Origin: Neoasaia chiangmaiensis
Lineage (GTDB): Bacteria; Pseudomonadota; Alphaproteobacteria; Acetobacterales; Acetobacteraceae
DNA length: 64,000 nucleotides
Direction: 5' to 3'
Assembly (NCBI RefSeq): GCF_002005465.1
Contig: NZ_CP014691.1
Location: forward strand, 1,488,001 to 1,552,000
Shown here: positions 7,966 through 17,957 of the stretch, in pieces
Position numbering within the stretch: position 1 is the stretch's first letter
How the letters are laid out: each line of letters starts with the position of its first letter
Translations under genes and position numbers: made by a program
Notes under the pieces: generated by a model
What the model saw: only the letters and a program-made list of their open reading frames with translations
Database searches by the model: none
Told to the model about the DNA's origin: nothing

Positions 7966-9837
7966 ATGAACACCGCCGCGACCCCGGCAACGCTGCGCGC
8001 CGCGGCGACGCCGATCGTCATCGTCGGCCATGTCGATCATGGCAAGTCCACGCTGATCGGCCGCCTGCTGTATGACACCGACAGCCTTCAGGACGGCAAG
8101 CTGGCGCAGATCGTCGAGAGCAGCAGGAAACGCGGCCTGACCATCGAATGGAGCTTCCTGCTCGACAGTCTCCAGATCGAGCGCGATCAGGGCGTGACGG
8201 TCGATTCCACGCGCATCCCGTTCCGCCTGGGCGAACGGGAGTTCGTCATCGTGGACGCGCCCGGCCACCGGCAATTCCTGCGCAACATGATCACCGGCGC
8301 GGCGGACGCGGAAGCCGCCGTGCTCGTGGTGGACGCACAGGAAGGCGCACAGGAACAGACACGCCGCCATGCGATGCTGCTGCGCCTGATCGGCATCCGG
8401 CACGTCATCGTCCTCCTGAACAAATCCGACCTGCTGGACTTTGACGAAGCGAAGATCGCGCAGGCGGAAACAGATGTGCGCACACTGCTCGCCCGTCTGG
8501 AGATCACGGTGGAAGCCGTTATCCCGGCTTCCGCCCGCGATGGCGACAACATCGCCAGCCGCTCGGACAGGGCGCCGTGGTATCGGGGACCGACCCTGAC
8601 GGAAGCCCTGGCCGACGTACCCCCGCCGGCATCCCGCCTCGCGCTGCCGTTCCGCATGCCGGTGCAGGATGTCTATCGCTTCGACGACGTACGCTATGTC
8701 GCCGGACGCATCGAGCGTGGCACCATCCATGTCGGGGACCAGATCGCGATCGGCGCCCAGGGGCAGGTCGCAACGGTCGCGGAAGTCTGCCGCTGGCATG
8801 CGCCAGTGCGCCCGGAAGCGGGCGCAGGCGAGTCCATCGCCCTGCGTCTGGAACCGGACCTGGTGCCGGACCGCGGCGACCTGCTTTTCCCGGCCCATGA
8901 TCCGGCCGCCGCACCGGAACGCTCGGCGCGCATCCGGACGCGCCTGTTCTGGCTGCGTAGCGAACCGCTGCATGTTGGCGAAAGCTTCACGCTACGTCTG
9001 GCCACAGCCGAGCATGACGTCACGGTCACGAGCATCGACGCCGTGGTCGATCTGGACGACCTGACGCTGAACCCCGGCGACAGCGTGCCGCCGGATGGCT
9101 TCGCGGAGATCACCCTGTCCGCATCGCACGCGGTGCTGTTCGATCCCTTCTCGCCCGGCTTCGGCGACGGGCGCGGCGTACTGGTGGACCGCTACCAGCG
9201 CATCGTCGGCGGCGCACCGCTGATCGGTCCGGCAGCCCTGCCCGAAGGTGGCCACGCCATCCATCCCACGGCCAGTCGTCTGGATGCACAGGCCCGCGCG
9301 GCGGCACGCGGCCATGACAGCGCGGTCTTCTGGCTCACCGGCCTGCCCGGCTCGGGCAAGAGCACTGTCGCGCGGCAGGCGGAGACGGACCTCGCCGAAC
9401 AGGGCATTCAGGCCACCGTGCTGGACGGCGATACACTGCGCGCCGGCCTGTGCAGCGACCTCGGCTTCTCCCCGGCGGACCGCCGCGAGAACATCCGCCG
9501 CGCCGCGCATGTGGCCCGGATACTGGCGGAAAGCGGTCAGGTGGTCATCGTGGCGCTCGTCTCCCCGCTTCAGGCCGACCGGGATCTCGCGCGCCAGATC
9601 GTGGGCGAGCGCTTCCACGAGGTGTTCGTCGACGCCACGCTGGAAACCTGCGAGGCACGCGACCCCAAAGGGCTGTATGCCGCCGCACGCGCCGGAAAGA
9701 TCCCGGCATTCACAGGCGTCAGTGCGCCCTATGAGTCACCCGAAGCGCCTGAACTGCGTCTCCCCACGAACGGCACGACGGCAGAGAGCGTCGAGACGCT
9801 TGTCAGGTTCGTCACCGGGGAAGTGGGCCACGCATGA
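7966..9837 (+). CDS. cysNC: Bifunctional sulfate adenylyltransferase subunit 1 / adenylylsulfate kinase
   Basis: A 623-residue fusion. Residues 1-440 are the CysN GTPase, with GHVDHGKS at 21-28, DAPGH at 97-101 and NKSD at 152-155, then two beta-barrel domains. Residues about 440-623 are APS kinase (CysC), with a P-loop GLPGSGKST at 459-467 and the family block [18 protein letters not shown]. The kinase makes PAPS, which the downstream [4Fe-4S] CysH should not strictly need. The start at 7966 has GGGAG upstream; the ATG at 7954 is less likely. The stop overlaps the next gene by 4 bp. Confidence 0.96.
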   Translation: MNTAATPATLRAAATPIVIVGHVDHGKSTLIGRLLYDTDSLQDGKLAQIVESSRKRGLTIEWSFLLDSLQIERDQGVTVDSTRIPFRLGEREFVIVDAPGHRQFLRNMITGAADAEAAVLVVDAQEGAQEQTRRHAMLLRLIGIRHVIVLLNKSDLLDFDEAKIAQAETDVRTLLARLEITVEAVIPASARDGDNIASRSDRAPWYRGPTLTEALADVPPPASRLALPFRMPVQDVYRFDDVRYVAGRIERGTIHVGDQIAIGAQGQVATVAEVCRWHAPVRPEAGAGESIALRLEPDLVPDRGDLLFPAHDPAAAPERSARIRTRLFWLRSEPLHVGESFTLRLATAEHDVTVTSIDAVVDLDDLTLNPGDSVPPDGFAEITLSASHAVLFDPFSPGFGDGRGVLVDRYQRIVGGAPLIGPAALPEGGHAIHPTASRLDAQARAAARGHDSAVFWLTGLPGSGKSTVARQAETDLAEQGIQATVLDGDTLRAGLCSDLGFSPADRRENIRRAAHVARILAESGQVVIVALVSPLQADRDLARQIVGERFHEVFVDATLETCEARDPKGLYAAARAGKIPAFTGVSAPYESPEAPELRLPTNGTTAESVETLVRFVTGEVGHA

Positions 9838-10145
9838 AGCGTCCGACAAGACTGGGCGCGGGCGAAAAGCTCGTCCTGACGGCCAACCGCCTTCTGGACG
9901 GTCATATTGTCTGGCGCGATGCGTCAGGCATATGGCATCCCTCGATCACGCACGCGGCCCTGCTTGACGCGGATCAGGCGGAGCACATCCTGGCCGGGAC
10001 GAATGCGCAGGCGGAAGGGCTGGTCGGCATTTATGAAGTGGCTGTCCATCCGGCCTCCCCACCCATGCCGACCAGCGTGCGCGAGCGCATCCGCGCTTTC
10101 GGCCCCACTGTGCATCCGCAATTCGCCACGGAACTGGAATCATGA
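9834..10145 (+). CDS. DUF2849 family protein in the sulfite reductase operon
   Basis: This small 103-residue protein begins [18 protein letters not shown] and has the middle block [16 protein letters not shown]. It matches the DUF2849 family as I know it, which in alphaproteobacteria sits directly before cysI. It starts inside the cysNC stop and its stop overlaps the cysI start by 4 bp, so the three genes are translationally coupled. There is no signal peptide and no metal motif. Its function is unknown; the constant partnership with CysI suggests an accessory role in sulfite reduction (inference). Confidence 0.82.
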   Translation: MKRPTRLGAGEKLVLTANRLLDGHIVWRDASGIWHPSITHAALLDADQAEHILAGTNAQAEGLVGIYEVAVHPASPPMPTSVRERIRAFGPTVHPQFATELES

Positions 10146-11812
10146 ACGCGCCGATCGGTCACTACCAGTATGACAGCATCGACCGGGATTTCCTGGCTGC
10201 GCGCATCGACGAATTCGCCGATCAGGTGGCCCGTCGCCTGGACGGGCGCCTGACGGAAGACGAATTCAAGCCCCTGCGGCTGATGAACGGCCTCTATCTC
10301 CAGCTGCACGCCTACATGCTGCGCATCGCCATTCCATATGGCGTGCTCGACAGCCGGCAAGTGCGCATGCTGGCGGAGATCGCGCGCCACTACGATCGTG
10401 ACTACGGCCACTTCACCACCCGGCAGAACATTCAGTTCAACTGGATCAGGCTGGAGGACACGCCGGAGATCCTGCGCAAGCTGGCCAGCGTGGACATGCA
10501 CGCCATCCAGACCAGCGGCAACTGCATCCGCAACGTCACGTCCGACCAGTTCGCGGGTGCGGCGGCGGACGAAGTGCTGGATCCGCGCGTCCATGCCGAA
10601 ATCCTGCGGCAATGGTCCACGCTGCATCCGGAATTCACCTTCCTGCCGCGCAAGTTCAAGATCGCCATTTCCGGCAGCCCGAACGATCGCGTGGCAGCGC
10701 GCTTCCACGATATCGGCATCATCGCGCGCCCCGGCCCCAACGGCCCCTTGTTCCGCATTTTCGTGGGAGGTGGCATGGGCCGCACGCCAGTCGTCGGGCA
10801 GGAAATCTTCGATGCCGTGCCGGAAGACGAACTGCTGGCCACGCTCGAGGCGATCCTGCGCGTCTATAACGCGTATGGCCGACGCGACAACATCTACAAG
10901 GCGCGCATCAAGATCCTCGTGCAGGCCCTGGGCATCGACGCCTATCGTGACGCCGTGCGCGCCGAACTGGCACGGATGAATCTGGACGACTACCGCCTGA
11001 CACCGGCCATGGTGGACGCCATTCGCGCACGCTTCGCGACCCCCGAACTGGATGCGCCGGCGGATGCCGCAGAGCGCCTCGCAGCAGACCGCGCGCGGAA
11101 CCGGACCTTCGACCGCTGGGCGCGCAGCAATACACATCCGCACCGCGCGCCGGGCTACATCGCCGTCACCGTTTCACTCAAGCCACCGGGCGGCATCCCG
11201 GGCGATGCGACATCCGCCCAGATCGACCGGCTCGCCGATCTGGCCGACACCTACAGCTTCGGCGAACTGCGCATCACGCATATGCAGAACGTCGTGCTGG
11301 CCCATGTGCGGCAGGACCGTCTGTTCGCCCTTTGGGAAAGCCTGCGGGAGGCCGAACTCGCCACGCCAAACGTGGGGCTGATCGGCGATATCATTGCCTG
11401 CCCCGGTCTCGACTACTGCGCGCTGGCCAACGCACGATCCATCCCCATCGCGCAAAAGCTCGGGGCGCGCTTCGGCGATGCCGATTTGCAGGAGCAGGTC
11501 GGCGCGCTGCGCATCAACATCTCGGGCTGCATCAACGCCTGCGGCCATCACCATGCCGGCCATATCGGCCTCCTCGGCGTCGACAAGCGCGGCGAGGAGT
11601 TCTTCCAGATCACGCTCGGCGGCCGGTCGGACAATCAGGCTGCGATCGGCGAGATTCTGGGTCCGGCCCTGCCGGAGGACGACACGGTCGATGCGATTGC
11701 CCGTATGGTCGACCGCTATCTCGTGATCCGCAGCACCGGCGAGACATTCCTCGACACCCTCACGCGCCTTGGTGACGCACCCTTCAAGGAGGCGGCTTAT
11801 GAAAAGGCTTGA
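10142..11812 (+). CDS. cysI: Sulfite reductase hemoprotein (siroheme/[4Fe-4S])
   Basis: A 556-residue nitrite/sulfite reductase. The siroheme-[4Fe-4S] cysteines are at 420 and 426 (CPGLDYC) and 463 and 467 (CINAC). Two ferredoxin-like repeats are visible, with TTRQNIQFNWI near residue 97 in the first half and RITHMQNVVLAHV near residue 378 in the second. It reduces sulfite to sulfide. No CysJ flavoprotein is encoded nearby, so electrons probably come from ferredoxin or another carrier. A nitrite reductase is the alternative, but the operon of sulfur genes makes sulfite the likely substrate. Confidence 0.93.
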   Translation: MNAPIGHYQYDSIDRDFLAARIDEFADQVARRLDGRLTEDEFKPLRLMNGLYLQLHAYMLRIAIPYGVLDSRQVRMLAEIARHYDRDYGHFTTRQNIQFNWIRLEDTPEILRKLASVDMHAIQTSGNCIRNVTSDQFAGAAADEVLDPRVHAEILRQWSTLHPEFTFLPRKFKIAISGSPNDRVAARFHDIGIIARPGPNGPLFRIFVGGGMGRTPVVGQEIFDAVPEDELLATLEAILRVYNAYGRRDNIYKARIKILVQALGIDAYRDAVRAELARMNLDDYRLTPAMVDAIRARFATPELDAPADAAERLAADRARNRTFDRWARSNTHPHRAPGYIAVTVSLKPPGGIPGDATSAQIDRLADLADTYSFGELRITHMQNVVLAHVRQDRLFALWESLREAELATPNVGLIGDIIACPGLDYCALANARSIPIAQKLGARFGDADLQEQVGALRINISGCINACGHHHAGHIGLLGVDKRGEEFFQITLGGRSDNQAAIGEILGPALPEDDTVDAIARMVDRYLVIRSTGETFLDTLTRLGDAPFKEAAYEKA

Positions 11813-12233
11813 TCTCAGCGGCCGCGCAACCGTCGGGTCCGTGGCCGTCCCGTTCGAGGAACTCGCCACGCAACCAACTGCCCGCGGAGTCGTCCTGACG
11901 CCGGACGTGGCATTCGAATCACTTGCGCCCTACCTCCCGCAGCTGGATCTGGTTGTCGTGACCTTCCCGATCTTTCGCGACGGACGCGGCTTCACGCAGG
12001 CCCGTGCCCTGCGCGAATATGGCGGGTTCACCGGCGAAATCCGCGCGACGGGACACCTGCTGCCCGATCAGGCCAACCACCTCCGCCGCGTCGGCATCGA
12101 CAGCGTCGAGTTGCCCGATGATGCCGACCCATCCCCCTGGGAACGCGAGCGGCATCGCTTCCATACGGCATATCAGTTCTCCGTCGGCGGCGAATCCGGG
12201 CCGCTTTCCGGGCTGCGTCGGGCGTTGACCTGA
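11799..12233 (+). CDS. DUF934 family protein, sulfite reduction accessory
   Basis: This 144-residue protein with segments FPIFRDGRGFTQARALREYG and ATGHLLPDQANHLRRVGIDS is typical of DUF934, a family routinely found right after cysI. It starts at 11799, with AAGGAGG just upstream, and overlaps the cysI end by 14 bp. The biochemical role is not established; a part in electron delivery or assembly of CysI is a common suggestion, not proof. It is the last gene of the cys operon. Confidence 0.88.
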   Translation: MKRLDLSGRATVGSVAVPFEELATQPTARGVVLTPDVAFESLAPYLPQLDLVVVTFPIFRDGRGFTQARALREYGGFTGEIRATGHLLPDQANHLRRVGIDSVELPDDADPSPWERERHRFHTAYQFSVGGESGPLSGLRRALT

Positions 12234-12586
12234 TCCAGCACCCCGCGCGCTGCCCGATTGTGCGGCGCGCCCGGTCGCCAGATGGCGCCATGCGCCATCG
12301 TGCTGCCTCACGACATCCTGACAGGCGGTGACCGCACGTCACGCCCCGAAGAGACTGATCCCGCCCTGAATGACGGGTCCATTCCCGCAATGCAGCTTCA
12401 TATCGCCGGTTGACCGTCGCCCGCTGCATCTCGAACGCGCACGGGCATCACGTGAAACCCTCTGATCCGCCCGGCATCCGAACGAACCTGATTATGAACA
12501 TTTCAAGAAACCGTTAACGCCCCTCTGTTCTCCTGAATATGGACCGTGAAGAAGGCGATGGTCAGAGACAGGGAAGATAACCCGCT
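12234..12586. other. Intergenic region between the cys operon and the phosphate transporter
   Basis: About 350 bp with no convincing gene. Near its left end, at 12281-12299, is a compact perfect hairpin (GATGGCGC, loop CAT, GCGCCATC) that could stop transcription of the cys operon, although no run of T follows. The right end, from about 12480, is more AT-rich and should hold the transporter promoter. No ribosome binding site stronger than GGGAAGATAA is seen before 12587. Confidence 0.4.
12281..12299 (+). terminator. Stem-loop after the cys operon
   Basis: A perfect 8-bp stem with a 3-nt loop lies 48 bp past the DUF934 stop. There is no T-tract, so it may be a Rho-dependent or mRNA-end structure rather than an intrinsic terminator. 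Confidence 0.35.
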
Positions 12587-13936
12587 ATGCTTCACTTCGC
12601 ACCGTCGTCCACAGGCTCACTCATCGCGCTTGGCCTTTGTTTCCTTCTGGTATGCATTTTCGAATTCGCCAATGGATTTCACGATACGGCGAACGCCGTG
12701 GCGACCGTCATCTACACGAACTCGCTCAAGCCCCGCGTGGCCGTCGTGTGGTCGGGTCTGATGAACCTGCTGGGCGTCATCCTGGGCGGCATCGCCGTCG
12801 CCTACGCGCTCGTCGAACTTCTGCCACCCGATGTGCTGACGCCGCCCAACGGTAATCCGGCCGTGCCGATGCTCGTCGCCCTGTTCGGCACGGCGCTGGC
12901 CTGGAACCTGTTCACATGGTGGTTCGGTATTCCGAATTCGTCATCGCACTGCACGATCGGCGCGCTGATCGGCATCGCCATCGGCGATTCGTTCATCCAT
13001 GCGCGCGATCTCGGCCATAGCGTGGACTGGAGCCAGATCTGGAAAGTCCTGCGCGCCCTGGCCATTTCACCCCTGCTCGGCTTCTTCCTGGCGGGCCTGC
13101 TCTATCTGGTCATCCGCGCCGTCGTGCGCATGCCGGCACTCTACACGCCGCCCAAGCCGGACGAGGCGCCCAATCCAATCGTCCGCGCGCTGCTGATCCT
13201 GACCTGCACTTCGGTCAGCTTCTCCCATGGCAGCAACGACGGACAGAAGAGCATCGGCCTGATCATGCTGACGATCATCGGACTGATGCCCGCGACTTTC
13301 GCGATGAACCCCGCCCACCCGACCGATCGCGCCCATCTGGCGCAGATCGCCCTGTCATCCCGCCCCCTGATCGCGCAATACGACCGCTATTCCTTCAAAC
13401 CCGATGCCCTCGCCTCGATCGATCGCCTGGGCACGCCGAGCAACCCGGCCACCCCGTCCGAAGTGCGTGGCGACGTCTATGAAATCCTCTCGGGCCTTCG
13501 CGCGGTCAGCGCCAATCCGGCCGCCTCGGGCCAGGAGAAGCACGACGCCGCGCGTCTGGCGGCCGACCTGCGTCCCGACGTGGAATACGCGCCTTACTGG
13601 GTGCGAGTCCTCAGCGCCCTCTGCCTCGGCATCGGCACCATGGTCGGCTACCGCCGCATCGTTCACACGCTGGGTGAAGGCATCGGCAAGCAGCATCTCA
13701 CCCCCGCGCAGGGTGCCGCTTCCGAACTGGTCGGCGCCGGCCTGATCGCCTCCGCCGGTTACACCGGGCTACCGGTCTCGACCACGCATATCATCACCTC
13801 CGGCGTGGCCGGCACGATGGTCGCCGCAGGGTCCGGCATCAACATGAAGATGCTCGCCAAGATCGCACTGGCCTGGGTCTTCACCCTGCCCGTCACGATC
13901 ACCGTTGCCGCAACGGTGTTCTACGTTCTGTCCTGA
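12587..13936 (+). CDS. pit: Inorganic phosphate transporter, Pit family
   Basis: This 449-residue inner-membrane protein imports phosphate (as metal-phosphate with protons) at low affinity. The two duplicated Pit signatures are clear: FEFANGFHDTANAVATVIY near residue 23 and SFSHGSNDGQKSIGL near residue 211. About ten to twelve hydrophobic segments are seen, with a long polar loop at about 245-335 between the two halves. It ends 19 bp before the stop of the large sensor kinase on the other strand. It is a stand-alone gene with no PhoU-like partner next to it. Confidence 0.94.
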   Translation: MLHFAPSSTGSLIALGLCFLLVCIFEFANGFHDTANAVATVIYTNSLKPRVAVVWSGLMNLLGVILGGIAVAYALVELLPPDVLTPPNGNPAVPMLVALFGTALAWNLFTWWFGIPNSSSHCTIGALIGIAIGDSFIHARDLGHSVDWSQIWKVLRALAISPLLGFFLAGLLYLVIRAVVRMPALYTPPKPDEAPNPIVRALLILTCTSVSFSHGSNDGQKSIGLIMLTIIGLMPATFAMNPAHPTDRAHLAQIALSSRPLIAQYDRYSFKPDALASIDRLGTPSNPATPSEVRGDVYEILSGLRAVSANPAASGQEKHDAARLAADLRPDVEYAPYWVRVLSALCLGIGTMVGYRRIVHTLGEGIGKQHLTPAQGAASELVGAGLIASAGYTGLPVSTTHIITSGVAGTMVAAGSGINMKMLAKIALAWVFTLPVTITVAATVFYVLS

Positions 13937-13955
13937 ACGGCCGATACGACGAGGA

Positions 13956-16900
13956 TCAATCCGACGCCTCCGGCTGCAACAGCAGCCGGACCTGACTGCG
14001 CAACGCGTCCATGGTGAAAGGCTTCACCAGGACGCGCATATTATCCTCGAGCACACGGTCCGCGAATACCGCCTGCTCCGCATAGCCCGTGATGAACAGC
14101 GTCCGCAGACCCGGTCGCACCACGCGTGCCGCATCGGCCAGTTGCCGACCGTTCATGCCACCCGGCAACCCCACATCCGTCACGAGAAAATCCAGCGCCC
14201 GGTCCCGGTCCTGCAGGATCGCAAGCGCCGAGAGGCCATCCGCTGCCTCATGCACGGTAAAGCCCATTTCCTGCAACGTCTCCCGCGCCACAAGGCGCAC
14301 GGTCGGCTCGTCGTCCACCAGCAGAACATCCAGCGCCCCGACCGTCGCCAGATCGTCGGCCACCGCCTCCTGCGACGGGAATGTCTCCGACACCGCCTCG
14401 ACCGGCAGATATTTCGGCAACATCAGGCGCACCGTCGTCCCCTGCCCGATACGCGATTCGATATCGACCCGCCCGCCGGACTGACGCGCGAAGCCATAGA
14501 TCATGCTGAGACCCAGCCCGGTTCCCTGTCCCAGCGGCTTGGTCGTGAAGAACGGATCGAAGGCACGCGCCAGAATCTCCGGCGCCATGCCGACCCCGGT
14601 ATCCGACACGCTCAGCACGAGATAGGGGCCGGGCATCAGGTCGCGGTCGCGCGCTTCCGTGCCGCGCAGGTCGCAATTGGTCGTGGTGATCGACAGGCAA
14701 CCGCCATCCGGCATCGCATCGCGCGCATTGATGCACAGATTCAGCAGCGTGTTCTCAAGCTGGTTCGGATCGACCAGCGTCCGCCGCAGCCCAGGCTGCA
14801 ATCGCACATCCAGCGTCACGGACGGTCCGATCGTGCCGCGAATGAGATCGATCATGCCCTCGATCTGCGTGTTCACATCCGTCGGGCGCGGATCGAGCAT
14901 CTGCCGGCGCGAGAACGCCAGCAACCGATGCGTCAGGGCCGCCGCCCGGCCCGCGGCATTCTGCGCCGAGGCGATATAACGCATCAGCCCGTCGGTCCGG
15001 CCCTGGGCGATCCGCCGTGACAGCAGTTCGAGCCCACCGCCGATACCGCTCAGCAGATTGTTGAAGTCGTGCGCCAGACCGCCCGTGAGTTGCCCGACCG
15101 CCTCCATTTTCTGCGCCTGACGCAACTGCTCCTCAAGCTCGATCCGGTCCGTCACGTCACGACCGATGGAGTAGATCTCCGCCCCCTGCGGCACGCCGGA
15201 CCAGTTATACATCCGCCACGTGCCATCCCTGTGCCGCAGACGCAGGTCAAGCTGCCGCACCGGCTGCGCCGCCCGCAGGCGCCGCATCGCCTGCGCCGCG
15301 GCCTCGATGTCGTCGGGATGGACCAGCGTCTCGAACGCCCGACCCAACAGCTCCTCCGGCGTGTAGCCCAGCGCATGGCGCCACGACGGATTGATCCGCC
15401 GCAGGCAGCCCAGACGATCGAACACCGCGAGAAGATCACCCGTGATCGACCAGATGTTGTCACGCTCGCGCGTGCGCCGCGCCACCTGCTCCTCAAGCGT
15501 TTCATTGATGCGCCGCAACGCGACCTGCGCGCGCGTCTGCCGGATCGCGGCCCAGGTGCGATCGGCAACGGCCTGCGCGAAAGCACTGTCACCCTCCGTC
15601 CAGTGATAGACACGCGGGAAATGCACGAACACGATGGCGATAAGCCGCCCGGCATCGATCAACGGCACGTTCATGAAGGCCCGTATGCCCAGCGCACGCA
15701 GCTGGGGCGCCGTGTCGACGGTGCGCGCATCGCTTTCGATGTCGTCGACCGCCACGACCTCACCGCGCTTCAACGCATCCACATACTGACCGTAGGCGGA
15801 GAAAGCATGCAGCCCGACGACGCTCCGCTGTATCGCATGCGCGCGCCAGTCGGCCTGAACCGTCACCAGTTCACGCACATCGTCCACATCGCCGAAGCCC
15901 GCCTGATCGGCCTTCAGCACACGCCCCAGCACCGCGCCGCACAGCCGCAGCATCTCGTCGATATCGTCCAGCGCACGCAGGCCGTCACCGAAGCTGACAA
16001 GCGCCTCCTGCCGCGCCGTCTCGCGTTTGCGCGCCTCGATATCCAGCAGGATGCCACACACCATCGGCGAGAGATCGCCCATCACGTGGTTGCGCCGCCC
16101 ACTGGCCTCGATCCAGCGCCAGCCGCCGCCGGGCTCATGCACGCGGAACTCGACCCGGAACGCCTCGCTATGCTCGCGCGCCTGCATCAGCGCGCGATGG
16201 ATCATGTCGATGTCCGACGCGGCAATACGCTCATAGAACATGCCCAGCGGCACACCCGTTTCCAGACGCGCCGGACTGATCCGCAACACCTGCGCCATGC
16301 GCGCGTCGCCCGTGATCTCGTCCCGCACCGGATCGTACCGCCAGGTGCCGAGGATCGCGCCGGCGTCGAGCGCGATATCCATGCGCTCGATCGCCTGATT
16401 GGTCAGCGTCTGGTCGCGCGCCACGCTCAGAAGCCGCTCCGGATGACCATCCTTGCCCAGGATCGGCGTGACGACCACCTCCCAGAAGCGCGCGTTGCCC
16501 TTGCCGGTCTCGGCATAGGCGCTGAAACGCCCGACCTGCCCCGCCTGCGCGGCGGCCAGCGCCTGTGCGGCAGCACGCTGCCCCGCCTCGCCTCGCCACA
16601 GCGACGTCCAGTCGCGGTTCAGCAACGGCGTCGGTGTCTCCAGCTCCATGGCGCGCAGGCCGCCCTCGCTGATGAAGGTCAGATACCCCTTCAGATCGTG
16701 CAACTGGATGACGTCGTTCGAACTCGCCAGCATCCGGTGCATGAATGCTTCGCTGACACGTAACGCTTCCTGTGCTTTCAGCGCCGCTGTCACGTCCACG
16801 ACCAGCCCGCCATAACCGCCGTCACGTTTATGGCCTTCCCAGAGCAGATACCGCACGCTGTCGTCCGGCTGTCGCAAGGCGATGGCGCGTTCCGGCGTAT

Positions 16901-17906
16901 CGCCCAGCCACGCGTCGATCTCCCTGCCGCCATACGTGCTTTCCGGCGGCACGCGCGCCGCAATCATCTCCCACGACACGCCCGCTTCCAGCATGTCGGC
17001 GGAAATGCCGAGCAATCCCGCGCAATGCGCATCGCCATGCAGCAACCGCCGTTCACCATCCCAGGAGAAGAAACCCAGAAGCCCGGTGCGCAACGCATCC
17101 GTCACCTGCTGGCGGCTCTCGCCCAGTTCCAGTCGGGTCTTTCGTAGCTGGGTGCGATCACGCAGCAGTTTGATGTAACCGATCTGCCGCCCATCGTCGT
17201 CCTCAAGGCGCAGCATCTCGCCCGATGCCCAGAAACGGCTGCCATCCTTCCGCCGATGCCAGCGCTCATCCGACGCACGCCCGGTTTCCCGGGCCTGCTT
17301 CATCTCGTGGTGCGGTCGCCCCGAGGCGACATCTTCCGAGACGAAGATGGTATCGATCCGACGTCCGAGAATTTCCGCCGCCGGCCAGCCCAGCACATGT
17401 TGGGCACCCATATTCCAGCCGGTGATGTGACCCTGTAGATCGAACGTGATGATGGCATCGTCGATCGCCCCATCCAGCATCCGGCGGCGATGATCCGCCT
17501 CATCTTTCAACACCAGCAGACGATGCCCGCTCGCCAGAACCTCCGTCGCCATCCGGGCGAAGCGCAAGACGGCCTGCCGGGCCGCCTCGTCCAGCGAGGC
17601 CCCGACGCACAACGCACCATGCAACCGGCGATCGCGCCGATGACGCATCGCGAACAGGGACCAGCCGGACAGGGAGGCAAGCCCCGCCTCCTCCGCCGTC
17701 GTCACGGGCCGCTCCGCGAGAAGCATCCGCACCCGTTCGCCTGCCGCCACCGGCCAGGCAGCATGCCCGCTCCCGGCCTCGGGAAAGAGGCGCACGCCGG
17801 AATCGTCGAAAAGCGCCATCATGACGCGACTGTCGCCAAGCCGGTCCGCTACGGACGCGACGATATCCGCCAGGGCGGCATCGATTTCGTCCGGATACGA
17901 GGTCAC
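13956..17906 (-). CDS. Large hybrid sensor histidine kinase with multiple PAS and GAF domains and a C-terminal receiver
   Basis: About 1316 residues with no membrane segments, so a cytoplasmic sensor. In order: a GAF-like N-terminus (1-135), four PAS domains (about 145-255, 270-380, 385-500, 505-630), a GAF domain (640-785), a further PAS (820-920), the histidine kinase core with H-box GGLAHDFNNLLSG near 944, the ATPase N and G boxes (LLNLCINARDAMP, GTGLGLSMIYG near 1055 and 1128), and a receiver (DVLLVDDEP; phospho-Asp in TDVGLPG near 1243). I prefer the GTG at 17906 because GGGAGA precedes it; a GTG at 17945 would add 13 residues. No cognate response regulator is adjacent. The signal is unknown. 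Confidence 0.92.
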   Translation of the reverse strand: MTSYPDEIDAALADIVASVADRLGDSRVMMALFDDSGVRLFPEAGSGHAAWPVAAGERVRMLLAERPVTTAEEAGLASLSGWSLFAMRHRRDRRLHGALCVGASLDEAARQAVLRFARMATEVLASGHRLLVLKDEADHRRRMLDGAIDDAIITFDLQGHITGWNMGAQHVLGWPAAEILGRRIDTIFVSEDVASGRPHHEMKQARETGRASDERWHRRKDGSRFWASGEMLRLEDDDGRQIGYIKLLRDRTQLRKTRLELGESRQQVTDALRTGLLGFFSWDGERRLLHGDAHCAGLLGISADMLEAGVSWEMIAARVPPESTYGGREIDAWLGDTPERAIALRQPDDSVRYLLWEGHKRDGGYGGLVVDVTAALKAQEALRVSEAFMHRMLASSNDVIQLHDLKGYLTFISEGGLRAMELETPTPLLNRDWTSLWRGEAGQRAAAQALAAAQAGQVGRFSAYAETGKGNARFWEVVVTPILGKDGHPERLLSVARDQTLTNQAIERMDIALDAGAILGTWRYDPVRDEITGDARMAQVLRISPARLETGVPLGMFYERIAASDIDMIHRALMQAREHSEAFRVEFRVHEPGGGWRWIEASGRRNHVMGDLSPMVCGILLDIEARKRETARQEALVSFGDGLRALDDIDEMLRLCGAVLGRVLKADQAGFGDVDDVRELVTVQADWRAHAIQRSVVGLHAFSAYGQYVDALKRGEVVAVDDIESDARTVDTAPQLRALGIRAFMNVPLIDAGRLIAIVFVHFPRVYHWTEGDSAFAQAVADRTWAAIRQTRAQVALRRINETLEEQVARRTRERDNIWSITGDLLAVFDRLGCLRRINPSWRHALGYTPEELLGRAFETLVHPDDIEAAAQAMRRLRAAQPVRQLDLRLRHRDGTWRMYNWSGVPQGAEIYSIGRDVTDRIELEEQLRQAQKMEAVGQLTGGLAHDFNNLLSGIGGGLELLSRRIAQGRTDGLMRYIASAQNAAGRAAALTHRLLAFSRRQMLDPRPTDVNTQIEGMIDLIRGTIGPSVTLDVRLQPGLRRTLVDPNQLENTLLNLCINARDAMPDGGCLSITTTNCDLRGTEARDRDLMPGPYLVLSVSDTGVGMAPEILARAFDPFFTTKPLGQGTGLGLSMIYGFARQSGGRVDIESRIGQGTTVRLMLPKYLPVEAVSETFPSQEAVADDLATVGALDVLLVDDEPTVRLVARETLQEMGFTVHEAADGLSALAILQDRDRALDFLVTDVGLPGGMNGRQLADAARVVRPGLRTLFITGYAEQAVFADRVLEDNMRVLVKPFTMDALRSQVRLLLQPEASD

Positions 17907-17957
17907 ACTGCTTCTCCCGATCAATCCTGCCCAGTCAAACGCCACCCTGCCACGAAA

